Of a stretch of DNA of 64,000 nt, positions 24,281 to 35,749 are shown piece by piece. The first letter of the stretch is position 1. Each line of letters starts with the position of its first letter. The notes under the pieces were generated by a model. The model ran no database searches, was not told the DNA's origin, and saw nothing but the letters and a program-made list of their open reading frames with translations. The DNA comes from Avena insularis (taxonomy: Eukaryota > Streptophyta > Magnoliopsida > Poales > Poaceae): contig CM042694.1 in assembly GCA_023614405.1 (NCBI GenBank), positions 131,073,711-131,137,710 of the forward strand. The letters run 5' to 3'. The translations under genes were made by a program, and so were the position numbers.

Positions 24281-24760
24281 GTATACCCCGCGGGTACTTA
24301 AGATTAGCCTATGTTGTTCGGCCCAAGAGGAGTTCACAGCATGAATGCAGCCCAACAATGATTCGGTTAGCCCAAGCCTAGAGAGACGCGACTCCTTGAA
24401 GGACACGGCAAGGAGTAGATAGAAAATTCAAAGGGTGAAACCCTAATCTATAACCTACTCGGTCTGCTATCACAAGATCTGGCCTCCCTATATAAAGGCT
24501 AGGAGGGGACGGCGAGAAGGACAATCCGCTATCCTAGTTCATACATCGCTAGATTGCATATGCGCACCCCTATAATCTTCGATTCCATCTATAATCAAGA
24601 GAAGACAAGCAGGAGTAGGGTTCCTTCCGAGGACCTGAACCTGGGTAAACCCCATGTCCGCGATGTGCTTGTTTTCTAGCCAATCGATGTATCCAGCGCT
24701 CCCCACTTCCTCAAACCCAAGTCCACCATCCATGGGCATTGACGAGTTAACCCCTCGTCA
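24281..24760 (+). repeat. 5' LTR of element E (main part)
   Basis: It pairs with 29885-30360. A TATA box CTATATAAAGG lies at about 24488-24498. The first 13 bases of this LTR are at 19085-19097, on the far side of J; 24281-24285 are the duplicated GTATA. The primer site is at 24763-24780. Confidence 0.8.
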
Positions 24761-24842
24761 ATTGGCGCCATCTGTGGGAACTGGGAGCGCTGATGTTGCG
24801 GCTTTGACCACCCCATCATCTGCAATCTACAAATCTTCCGTG

Positions 24843-25973
24843 ATGGAGAATTGCCTTGTCTTCGAAACCTTCGACTTCACCATCCACTCGTCAGCAACTC
24901 GCCCGGCCTTCGACTCCGTGGGTGACGGAACCGACATCCCGATCGGGAGCTTACACTTTTAGGTCGGCAAGATCGGCATGCTTTGCTTCTCCGACCACTC
25001 GCTGACACCTTTGATTGCACATGCCTTGTAGTTCCCACCACCGACCGGCACCCTGAGTGAGCTCGACGCCTCGACATCAGCTTACGACACGGAAAGCAAC
25101 AACAGTTACGACTCTAATCTGTGTGATCTAATATCGGAAGATGGCATCTACAGCTCTAGATCTGGGAGTTGCGGGAGCAACAACTTCCCCAACCATTAGA
25201 TGTGCGCTATCATCAACAACGGCGGTAGTGGCACTCAAGACAACCCTGACACTAGAGGCCATGTGGACAACGGCAAAAATGGTCCCACTGATGGCACCCA
25301 CGAACTCCCGCAACCTCTGACCCCCCCCCCCCACCCTGATGCCAGCGATGCAAGCGGGTCAGATTGCTAGCAGATCTGCCTCTCAGAGGCCGAGTGGGCG
25401 CGAGTCAGGGAAGCCCTACAGGGAAACTCCCTCCGAGCAGATGCATCATGTGACATGCTGATGGCATACCACCGGATGCTAATAAAGGAGTTTAATCGCC
25501 AGCAAGCAGTGAACGTCGAACTTACGTCACGCAAGAAGGAAGCCGATGAATCAAGCGCCCGACGGGCAGCACTTTCCTCCATCGGTGGATCCTCCTTGAA
25601 GGGCAACGGCGCAGCAGCAGCCAAACGATGCTCTCGGCTCGACTACCTCAATGATAAAGATCGAGAAGAGGCCACCAAGGCTCTCAACTCCTCGTTCATG
25701 TCGGTGGATTCTCGGGGTCACAAGATCCCAAAAACACTGCAAGATGCGGTGATAGCAGCTAATACGTACTTTCTCACCAACCAGCCACTGTCCGGAGATC
25801 CACGAACTTCCATCACTAGACTCGGGTTGGTAGAAGCTGCACTAGCTAAGGAGCCTACACCGGAGATGAAGAAAGAAAAGTCCCTCGACGCTATGGCCTT
25901 TGCCGCATTCAATCGTTTTTGCTCTGCGGAGTACTTCGCGAGCGTCTTAATGAGCCGAGGTCAATACTTCTGA
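24843..25973 (+). pseudogene. Gag-like remnant of element E
   Basis: From ATG 24843 the frame reads MENCLVFETFDFTIHSS, then a stop before VGKIGMLCFSDHSL, and further stops before FPPPTGTLSELDAST, MCAIINN and QICLSEAEW. A clean stretch from 25455 encodes 172 residues (MLMAYHRMLIKEFNRQQAVN ... FASVLMSRGQYF). The second part is Ala-, Ser- and Lys-rich and partly helical. The position right after the primer site is that of gag. No zinc knuckle or protease follows, and the frame runs into the end of the reverse gene. Nothing suggests a working product. Confidence 0.5.
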
Positions 25974-25975
25974 CA

Positions 25976-28502
25976 ACGAATAGCATTAGGCGCAAATGCT
26001 ACCTCTTTACCTTCCACAATCACCAGCATCTTAGATGTGATCATGGTGATGTCCAACCCAATGCTGCAAGCCTGAGCCATCGCTAGCCTACATTAAGCAC
26101 TCGCTCCTTTCTGCATCTGCTTATAGTCCGTAGGCACACCCTTAACCAAAGATTCTATAAGGTCATCAATGTCTTCAATGGCCTTGGCCTTTAGCATCAT
26201 CTCCTCTCGGATACGTCCAAGCACGACATTAGCCTTCTAAAGTGCATCCTTGTCGGAAATTCTACGATCTTCGATCGCAGCCATGGCGCCAGCCAAGAGG
26301 TCCTTGCAGGTCAATTCTTGATGGTCGAAATCAATACCGATCGCATCTGCAAAACCATAATAGTTAATGGCCAAGGAGAAAAGGAGTCGAAAGAAGGCAC
26401 AACAATAAAAGCAACCTGAACCAGAAAATCTACCAGAGAGAGCCTAGGTAGCTGCCAGAAGTTGCACTGCAAACCCCTTCTCTCTTTTAGTTGCGGCCAC
26501 CGCCCGGTCTTCTTGGCGTTGTTTTGACTCCACCTCATAGCGCTCGAGGGCATCGACCGCGTCTTTCCTCTTGGTCTCCACCGTGGTGAGACTCTTTTTG
26601 AGAGAGCTCGGTCAATCAAGAACTTGATTGTTTTTGACTGGTGACAGAAATAGTGCATCAGTATAAAATCGATCCCATGCTCAAATGGATCACGTGGGGA
26701 CACAAAGTGTTTTACCTTGAAGCTGCTGGTAATCAGCATCCAGCCGCACATGCTCCTGGCCAAGGTGGACCATGTCTTAAAGAAAGGGTTGCAACAGATT
26801 CCACGTTAGAAGAAGCAAAGGACTCAGGGGCTCCCTCGAATGACTAAACACACTTACATGATCATCCAAAGACTCTGAAGGTTCTTTTCTGGTCATCCGG
26901 GTGAGAACCCTGTGTCCCCCCAACTTGGAGGAACTCGAGGAGCTCGCGTCGGAGGTGGTCACTATCTTCAGGGAGGGCTCGGGTTGCTCTGCACTCATTC
27001 CCTTGGAGTCGACGGCTGCCTCATCCTCCAGGTTCTTACCACCATCGGATGAGGACAAGGCCATCATGCTTCAGCAAACACAAAGAGATCCCGTATAAGA
27101 AGAATGATAAGAAGAATACTCTAAACATCGAAAGGCACAGACACTCACCCATCAAATCTGTCGAGGTCAAAATAGTCTTCCTGCTTCTGCTTCTTCAGGG
27201 CTAGAGGAGGCATGCTACAAATGGGCACCACAGGAATCAGATCCGTGGTACCCTCTTTAGGAACATGATCCTTCAGCGTCGCTAGCGTAGAGGCATCTGA
27301 ATCCTTGATCTGTGACCGCTTGCGAGCCCCATCGTCGCTGAACTCGGGGGCTCCCTGTACCTCTGTAACAGGTACAGTCGAGTCTGAGTTAGCTTCCTCT
27401 CTAGCCTCGGTTGGGATTACACCCTCGTGCTGAGGAGGCATCGAGCCTTCAACTTTCCAATCCTACAGCAAACAAAGATAAACATCATGAGACCTTCATC
27501 AAAATTGTCCTTCGGACAACGAAATAGGTGACAAGAAATTACCGCTGATGGAGGATAAGTTGCCCAGAACGGTTTGGTGTTTGACTCCACGGGAAGAGCC
27601 TCCTTCATGGTGATCTTGGTCATAGACCTGATTTTCTTCTTGATCTCCACCGATGACATGTCTCTCGCGCAAATGCATGTTGGATCCAACACGCTAGTCC
27701 AGAGGTACATCTCGTAAGCCCTGGACTATAGTGGCTGCACCTGATGTTGCAGCCAAGTTCGAATAAGGTCCACACTAGTGACCTCCTTGCCTCACATGAG
27801 CTGAAGGTCCTGCACCTTCTTGTACAATACCTCCACATCGTCCACCTCGTCCGGCATCACGATGTTCTTCTAGAACCTCTTCCTATTCAGCTCCGCCTTC
27901 GAGTCAAAAGGGCCAAGGCCGAACCTCTGCTCCCACACCTTTTGGTCGTGGATGTAGAATCATTTGTCTCTCTATCCTTGGGACGAGTTGATAAAGTTGA
28001 GGCTGAAGTACTGAACATGGGACTCACGAATATACCGCATCCGCCAATGTCAAACACTATGTCTTTCGACCCTAATTGCAGCTAAAGAGCTTTTTGAAGA
28101 GGCTAAAGTGTGGCTCGATACAGAGCTAACACTCGCACATGGTGATGAAGTAAGCAATATGTAGAACGGAGTTGGGGGACAACTTATGAAGCTAAATCCC
28201 TTAGAAACAAAGTAATCCACGAATGAAGTGTGGAGGGGAAGAGACAGACCTCGAAGGAGGAAGGACAGGAACATAACACGAAATCTAGCAGGAGGATCGG
28301 GAATTACCTCCGGTCCAGGGATTCGACAATCATCCTCGTTGGCCAGAATAATGCTGGCCTAGCAGAGAGGATGGATTTCATGGGGCCTCAAGGTAGAGTG
28401 CCGCCAGGACCTGTTTGTCACACGAGTCTCGGTCCCCTTCTGCTTGGGAGTGGCGGCGGTGGCGCCCGCTCCAGCAGCAACAACAGGCTTCTTTTTCCCC
28501 AT
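25976..28502 (-). pseudogene. Reverse, intron-containing gene of element E, 'putative gypsy type transposon' (Transposase_28-like)
   Basis: Reading minus from ATG 28502: MGKKKPVVAAGAGAT, LRPHEIHPLC, a stop, then ANEDDCRIPGPEVIPDPPAR and FLSFLLRGLSLPLH. Frame-shifted continuations give GIELHKLSPNSVLHIAYF-like and CIEPHFSLFKKLF segments, the same domain as at 868-1278. Further on come YEMYLWTSVLDPTCICARD, then PFWATYPPSA, a GT-AG intron (about 27542-27463; acceptor TTTGCTGTAG), and DWKVEGSMPP with an acidic, Ser-rich stretch to DYFDLDRFDG. Another intron begins GTGAGTGT near 27150. The last part (about 26600-25976) is Lys/Glu-rich, coiled-coil-like (EDIDDLIESLVKGVPTDYKQ). Many stops and shifts show it is dead. 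Confidence 0.6.
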
Positions 28503-29884
28503 TTTTCTCGGACAGGGAGATTGAAGGAAATAGCTGGGGAATGCCTTCAGCATGTCTGATGCAACGAACAGTTGAAGAACAGTGGAGAGAAGCAGAATGA
28601 CAATGGTAGCGGCATGAGGAATAATAAGAGGCAAAGTACCAAAGTTACTGATGTAGATCGCTACTTAAGCATTGACGAGATATCACCCGATGGCCAGCAA
28701 TCACCTACTTCGAGGCGTGGCACGCATCAGTGCCGACGTGTGGCCGTGTGTACACCGAACCATCGATACATGATCCCACTTAGCACGGAAATCAACAATA
28801 CACAATTATAACCCCAAATTACGCATGACTGTCCTAGTCAGACATTGGGGCCCACATCCGTCTCGACTAATCAGCACCGCTCACATTGGCGGCTGAGCTC
28901 ACTAAGTCGTAAGCAATGACATCATCAACATTCATACTCTAGAAAAAGTCGGAAGTGAGCAACGTTAATGTTTCTTCGACTCAACCAAATACTCAGGGGC
29001 TACTCCCAACAGGACAGCTAGTGGTGCACCCGAAGATCTTCTGGGCCCATAGTTACACCCTCAAAGTACAAGTGCAAGCATATAACATCTTGACTCCTTC
29101 TTCGGATCCGCGATTCGGTTGTTGACTTAGGGTCTACTCCCATAGGGAGCACTAGAAGCACATTCGACAAAAACATACGATGATCGACAGCAGTCGAAGA
29201 ATCTCAAAGTCCCCACTAGAGTCTATGACTCGACTAGGCACTCGGGGGCTACTCCTATAGGGAGCGATGGCCGCACACCCTATGCAAAGCAAAGAAGAAT
29301 TGCAAATCTCACTTCAAGAAAAATGCGTTGAAGACGTCCGCAACATAACACCATAAGCAATCGAAGCTTTCGGTGACTTCGTATCTTATCAACTATAATC
29401 ACCCTACAAAGAGACAACGTCTTCTAGGTCACCCAAAACACCTCCACGGTGACAAAACCTTCGGATGTCGTGTTTGCAACATGAAGATAAGACATGTGGA
29501 TACAATCCAAAGGCCTGGGAACGCACCTGCTCTGCTCTACCAGAAATATACCGTGCCTACAGGCACGATGAAAGAGCCTCGACGGACGCGTCGAGTGCAT
29601 ACATAAAACACTGGAGTTCAACTCTGTAAGACCTCCATGGCATGGTCGGATTACGTCAACAGCTTTTTGAACTCGAGTCCAAGGACTCGAGTTTGAGTAG
29701 ATCATGTTGTTTTTCCCAAAGGTAGTTAATTCATCCCGATCCGTCAGATGAATCAGGCACGCATATCAACTACCCCTATGACATGAACAATAACACCCGA
29801 AAGCATTTTTGAATGATGTCTATGCACTTGAAGACTTTACAGTCTCCACCCGAATCTACATTCGGTTGGGAACTCAGAGGCTAC
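28503..29884 (+). other. 3' untranslated part of E with repeated polypurine-like units
   Basis: No gene is recognised. The motif ACTCAGGGGCTACTCC occurs near 28990, with variants near 29123 (ACTTAGGGTCTACTCC) and 29241 (ACTCGGGGGCTACTCC), and the true tract just before the 3' LTR is AACTCAGAGGCTAC (29871-29884). The first three are about 120-130 bp apart and each is followed by CCxxxAGGGAG-like text, so they look like decayed tandem units. Confidence 0.5.
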
Positions 29885-30360
29885 TGACATGGGTATACCC
29901 CATGGGAAATTAAGATTATCCTATGTAGTTCAGCCCAAGAAGAGTTCACAGCATGAATGCAGCCCAACAAGGATTCAGGTGGCCCAAGCCAAGAGAGATG
30001 TGACTCCTTGAAGGACACAACAAGGAGTATATTGAAAATTCAAATAGGAAACCCTAATCTATAACCGACTCAGTCTACTATCTCGAGACCTGGCCTCCCT
30101 ATATAAAGTCCACGAGGGGAGGCGAGAAGGACAATCCATAACCCTAGTTCACACACTACCAGATTGTATCTGCGCACCCCTGTAATCTTTGATTCCATTT
30201 ATAATCCAGAGCAGACAAGCAGGAGTAGGGTTCCTTCTGAGGACCTGAACCTGGGTAAACCCTGTGTCCCCGATGTTCTTATTTGCTCGTCGATCGATGC
30301 CGACAGCACTCCCCACTTCCTAAAACCCAAGTCCATCATCCATGGACATTGACGAGTTAA
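29885..30360 (+). repeat. 3' LTR of element E, end missing
   Basis: It begins TGACATGGGTATACCCCATG and runs to GACGAGTTAA, where the 5' LTR goes on with CCCCTCGTCA. CACTA sequence (ATGGTTAATAG) follows immediately. The TATA copy here is CTATATAAAGTCC near 30098. Confidence 0.8.
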
Positions 30361-30640
30361 ATGGTTAATAGTTCGAGTAGTTAGAATAATAATTTTACAA
30401 AAAAAAGGTTTTGAATTAGTTATTCAAATTCAAACACTTTTAATGTTGAAAGTTTTGTTAGATTTGAAAATATGCAAAAGATATGAATTAGTGCATATTT
30501 AATTGAAAATGGCAAAATGGTTAATAGTTTGAGTAGTTGGAATAATTATTTTAGAAAACAAAAAAATGGTTTTAGATTAGTTATTCAAATTCAAACACTT
30601 TTAATATTGAAAATTTGTTAGATTCAAAATATACAAAAGT
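30361..30640 (+). repeat. Two tandem AT-rich units in CACTA F
   Basis: Units start ATGGTTAATAGTT at 30361 and 30517, about 156 bp apart, and share TTATTCAAATTCAAACAC and GAAAATATGCAAAAG-like blocks. A partial third unit precedes element E at 19047-19084. Confidence 0.7.
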
Positions 30641-30716
30641 TCTTCAAATTCATATTCAAATATCCAAAAGCATTGGCAGATTTAATTTTTTTTCGTTTTG
30701 GTGCTTAAAAAGAACC

Positions 30717-30809
30717 TTTAGTATCGGTTGGTGGCTCCAACCAGGATTAAAGACCCTTTAGTCCCGGCTGGTGGCTCCAACCGGGACTAAAGGTGCATGG
30801 GTATAAATA
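30717..30809 (+). promoter_or_regulatory. CACTA hairpin repeats and TATA box before the second ORF
   Basis: Two adjacent inverted repeats occur, the better one CTTTAGTCCCGG...CCGGGACTAAAGG (30758-30793), the subterminal motif of grass CACTA elements. Immediately downstream TATAAATA (30802-30809) lies about 85 bp before the ATG at 30892. This looks like the promoter of the second CACTA gene. Confidence 0.6.
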
Positions 30810-30891
30810 CCCACCGTCGCCTCTCCCGGTTCGAGCCACGAACCGAGACACACACATCTTCTCCGAGAGACCACGCGCCGCCCGTTCACCC

Positions 30892-33800
30892 ATGGAGGAG
30901 ATCGTCACCGCTGCCCACGCCGCCCATGGAGGCGAATCCGCTGCCCCCGCGGCATCCGCACCGTCTGTGGAGACCACCACCTGTGCCGATCTCGTCTTCC
31001 CCAACCCTGGCCACCGCTCGCTGTCTCCATTGCCGCTGCCACCATCCTTCTCTGATCTCGCTAAGGCATCCATCGCGTCGAGGGTGAGCCGTTGGTCCAC
31101 TTGGACCCTTCCCCTTCCTCCCTTCCTCTTTGTTTTGCCCTGGCGCTGAACTTCGTCGTGCGCCGCCGCCGGCCGCTATTGCGCAGCTCGTTCTGGTAAC
31201 CCAAAAAGGGTGGCGCCACCTCCAGGTGGTTTTCCTTGCGTGTGCGCATCGAACACGCACAGTATTGTAGCCCCGCCCGCTCTCCTCTGTTGTACCTCGT
31301 CACCATCTGGCATGCCCGCCGGCAAGCCGACGTGGCCCCAACGTGGACACAACAATTGACCATCGAGGCTAGGAAGAGCCTTAGTAAAAACACTCGGTCT
31401 CTATGCTGGCGTAATATTTTCTTTAACCTTTTTTAGAAATTACAGAAAATGAATAAACAATAGGAAATACATAACTAATTATCTATAAGTCAGAAAAATA
31501 TGAATAATATATCAAAATTTTCAGAAAAATGAGATATATCTTATAGCATAAAAATCATGCATTGTTACGCAACTTTCAAGACCAATATAATTAGCTAGTG
31601 TTAATGCAAAAAATTGCAAAAACAATTTAGTAGTTAGTTCTTTTTTTGAGAAAACCCTAGTGTAGTTAGTTCTTTTTTGGAGAAAACCCTAGTGTAATTA
31701 GCTAGAAAATAGGAAATAGAAAATAGAAAACCCTAGTGTAATTAGTTAGTGTTAATTCAAAAAATTGCAAAAATAATTTAGTAGTTAGTTCTTTTTTGGA
31801 GAAAACCCTGGTGTAATTAGTTAGAAAATAGAAAATAGAAAATAGAAAACCCTAGTGTAATTAGTTAGTTTTAATGCAAAAAATTGCAAAAAATAATCTA
31901 GTAGTTAGTTCTTTTTTTTTGGAGAAAACCCTAGTGTAGTTAGTTTTTTTTGTGTTGAGAAAACCCTAGTGTAGTTAGTTCTTTTGGAGAAAACCCTAGT
32001 GTAGTTATTTTTTTTGGAGAAAACCCTAGCGTTAATGCAAAAAATTGCAAATTGGAAATAATTTATTACTTGTGTATAATAAGTTTTGCTAATGTTAAAA
32101 TTGTTCTATCTTTTTTCTGTATTAGTTAAGATATGGACTTCAGTAGCAGAGACTAAGGACAAAATGTTCGAAATGATAGACATGGGTGGAGCACATGACG
32201 GTGAACCAGATGATGGCTCCCAATATCTAAATGAGTCAGGTGAGGGAATAGAGATAGAACCTTCAAGAGATGAAGCGCAAAGAAAACCTGATTGTGTTGA
32301 CATCTCACAAAATGTTGGACCCTCAACAAAGTCCTACGAGGATGATCACTAGATAGATGCATTAATTGATTGGTATATATATATATATGAATGCATGTTT
32401 CTTCTCTTAGACCTCCACATCGAGCCAATCAAAGAAACAAGGCCCAGCCAAAACGATGGCGGCCGATAGTGCGCATCTCACAATTGAGGCAGTCTCTAAA
32501 GATGGCCAACCGTTGGAGCCCGAAAATAACGCAAAAACATTTGTAACTCAATGCGGAGTTATTGTTACGGACAGCATCCCGATCACCATTGTAAAATGGA
32601 ATAAGCCAGCAAAGACAGTTGGAGATACTTTTCTCGACCAAATACAGAAAATATATCTTTGGGAAGAGCTCATGTCATATTTCAGCCTACCGGTCTTGGA
32701 GACTGGTGTGGAAACAAAGAAAATAAGGTTGCAAGTCAAGAAGTGGGCTCTTAAGAATATGGCCACACAATTTAATAACTTCAAGAAAAGATTATACAAG
32801 AACTATCTCAAGGACAAAAAGCTCTAGAATATAAGGGGCCACTAGAGCAGCAGCAACGTTACTGGCCCGCATTTGTGGAGTACAAGAATTCGAAAGAAGC
32901 TAAGGAAAGATTGGCAAATAATAATAAAATCATGAGAAAAGGTATATCACCATAGGCTAGGGACAGGCGGCTACAAGACTATCATGCCTAAGTGGGATAA
33001 AACGGTGGTTGAGATGATGGGTAAAGGGATCATTCCAGTTACACATGATTGACTCTTGAGGTCAAGAAATTGGATACTTGGGCATGGGGGACCATATGAC
33101 ACACAAACAGGGGACATCATTGCAAGAAAAGAAATTGTTGAACCCAAGGAAGCCCTTGTTAGAGTGATGAAAGAGGTTGAAGAGGGAAAGTTCCATCCCG
33201 ATAGAGAGAACGAAAATCTGATAATGGCCCTCGGGAATAAGGAACGCGAAGGACAAACACGAGACTTTGGACCTTCTTATCCGTGGAGGACTGGGTTTCC
33301 TGAGGACAGTAACACTTATAGAAGCCGAGAGAGAGAGAGCAAAGAAGTGGCAGCAGGAGAAGGAAGCAGACCGGTTTTCGAAGGTAGAAACAACGAACGA
33401 TGAATTGCTAGCCATAATTGAGAGGCAGCAGGAGCAGATTGAAGAACTTAGAGGAGTGCGCCGGCAGTAAGATCCTGCATTCGGTAGTACATGTGGCACA
33501 TCTCAGTGGAAAAGCAGTGTGGCTTCCATGGAGGTCCTGGCTGGTGATGAACTTATGCTAGATGGTGCACCGATTATGGATGATGCACGGTTGATAGATG
33601 GTGCACCGATGGATGGCTGTCCCGTGGATGCAATCAAGGAGAAGACAAGTTGTGAGCTACATGTGTCACTGAAAAATATATCCATGAAGGTGACGGTCGG
33701 CTATGCTTTACCTTCTGCACCTAGAGCAACCTACCATTATCGTCCGATTCTAGTTGGCTATGCTCGTGTCAGTGTGGATGAAGTTCAACCAGCATTTTAG

Positions 33801-35749
33801 TCACTTGATCTTGACATCCCTGGACATGAAGGGGAGGCGACACTAGGAGAAGTCACAAGTGGCTTCACCTCCAAGGCCATCTTCTCCTCCACGTAGAAGT
33901 CCACCACCTCCAAGTCCACCTCTCCTAGAGAGGCATCGCAGCGCTAGTCCATCTCGATCTATGGCGCCTCAGCCGACTCAACCCACTAAGTCAAAGGTCC
34001 ACAAGCATAAGAGTACCACCACTTCGTCGATGGATAACTGGTGCGGAAGCTGACAAAGCCTCCCAAGAGTACCGCCGTCTCCTCCCAAGTTAGCTTACCA
34101 CCTGACTGATGAGGAAAACAGGGTGATCATAAGGGCCGAAGAGAAGGCCCATTTTGTACCAAAACAACCTGAGCCAACGAAGCTAATAGATTCGAAAGTC
34201 ACAGAGCACTTTAGGAGTTTTCTTGTGCAACCATCCCAACATGAGTTAAATAAGCTAGATGATTGTACATGTTGTCTTACAAAGACATTGAAAGAGAAGC
34301 GATCAAGTAGTAGAGGAAGCAGGAAAAGAGATGTTCCCCAGCTCGAAGAACAGGAAAACCAATCGATCCCCCCACTCAAGGTGTTACCCGAACATCAAAT
34401 AGATATGGAAGAACCTTTGGATATGGAAACAGCTAAGCTAATATCCCAGCAATATAATATGTATTCTGCTGAAATTCTATGTGGCGCTGCTATCCCTAGG
34501 GCTGATGTAGCATGACTGGTACTTGAAAGTCATAAATCAAGGGCGAGAAATGATCCTAGCGGAAGTTAGAGCGGATAATTACTTCCTTGAAGACAAGATA
34601 CATATTTATCTTACAGAAATCTTTCAGTTATTTAATCAAAGGGAACTCGACAAATCTCTCCTCGGTTGCTATTGTTTGTAACTGATTAATTAATTTATGT
34701 AATTAAGTCTCTAGCTCAGCATTACCTGCAATTATCCTCACCATATCTTTGTGTACGCTATTATGCAGAATGAAGATTCTGAAATGTAAAAGAAATAGAA
34801 TCTACTGGATTGGGTTCATTGACCCAAATTAAGTTAATTCTGCTACGCTATCGATGAGTCCTGTAGACACGGAGCGTAACTTGCTAGGATTTTTCGAGGA
34901 GCAAAATTACTGTAAGGAAATACTATTTTCTTACAACTTCAGGTGAAAGTGTTACTGTCTTGTATACATTAACTTTTGATTACTCGATATTAAGTGTAAC
35001 CGATGAGTTACTGATGTATATAAACCCTATGCAGGTTCCACTGGATTCTGCTAAACATTGACGTTGACCGTGGAAGAGTTGAAATCATTGACTCATTAAA
35101 AAAACATGGAAAAGTACCGCGACATGCTTAATATGCTCTAGAAACAATTTCAATCATTATCGCACTATATCGGTCTCTTTCATTCATTTTCTGAGATATC
35201 AAGTAATTATTAACTCATCATTTATTTTATTTTCGGGCAATGTTTGGAAACCGTTCAAGAATTTGGTTCCCGGTCAATGGTGTGAGGAGCTGAGTTTTAT
35301 TCCGGTCCAGGTAAGTAGTACGAGCTAGTAGGTCCGCGCATCTCTTTAATTCTTGTTTCAATAAAATTATCATGCTTGATTATTATTATTTGATTGAATT
35401 ATATTCTTGTAAAATGTGCGACACAGCCATGGGGGACTAATTTATGTGCATACTACGTTTGCGAGTTCATTCGCATGTCGACTATTGAGCAGGACGTAGA
35501 ATTTATTCGAGTACGTAAATAATATATTCATAATTTATTTTTGTTACCAAAATTTGTGTTGAGTTCCATTCATAACTTTTGTTATGATGATTGATATATT
35601 CATATTGGTCTTCTTCTTTATAGTTGGATGCGATGTGGGAGAAGCTCCTACCACAGGACCACCTACTAGCAATTCGAGAGAAATTGGCGGGATTTTTGCT
35701 TAATGAGGTTATATTCCCAATTGGAGAATACAACATAGATAGAGTCTAA
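30892..35749 (+). pseudogene. CACTA second gene: Transposase_24-like protein with Ulp1/C48 protease end, decayed
   Basis: Exon 1 starts MEEIVTAAHAAHGGES and ends at a GTGAGC donor near 31083. After a repeat-rich intron, coding resumes near 32125 (KDKMFEMIDMGG). From about 32440 the protein has GQPLEPENNAKTFVTQCGVI, MATQFNNFKKRLYKNYLKDK, YHHRLGTGGYKTIMPKWDK, RNWILGHGGP and EGKFHPDRENENLIMALGN, the plant transposase_24 pattern. Later come VRADNYFLEDKIHIYLTEIF (34575-34625) and a C48 protease with catalytic His in FHWILLNIDVDRGR (about 35037), Asp in IIDSL and Cys in GTNLCAYYVCE (about 35440-35475). Many stops and frameshifts interrupt it. Confidence 0.7.
31640..32050 (+). repeat. Minisatellite in the intron of the CACTA second gene
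   Basis: About eight imperfect units contain GAGAAAACCCTAGTGTA and TTAGTTAG, alternating with TTCTTTTTTGGA or AATAGAAAATAGAAAA spacers and AATGCAAAAAATTGCAAA. The AAACCCTAG core looks telomere-like, but units are spaced by other sequence. Confidence 0.65.

Larger units (their letters stand above)
19085..30360 (+). mobile_element. Non-autonomous Gypsy-like LTR element E with reverse gene
   Basis: The 5' LTR starts TGACATGGGTATA at 19085, is split by element J, and resumes at 24286 to end CCCCTCGTCA at 24760. The 3' LTR is 29885-30360. The primer site TGGCGCCATCTGTGGGAA follows at 24763. The interior has a gag-like remnant on the plus strand and a longer multi-exon gene on the minus strand, but no pol. 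The 3' LTR lacks its last 10 bases (CCCCTCGTCA) and joins CACTA sequence directly, a small deletion. This layout fits non-autonomous members of the Tat-type Gypsy group, by inference. Confidence 0.8.

Noticed and set aside
31640..32050. Interstitial telomere
   Set aside because: The AAACCCTAG units are separated by longer unrelated spacers and are not a tandem array of the seven-base telomere unit.
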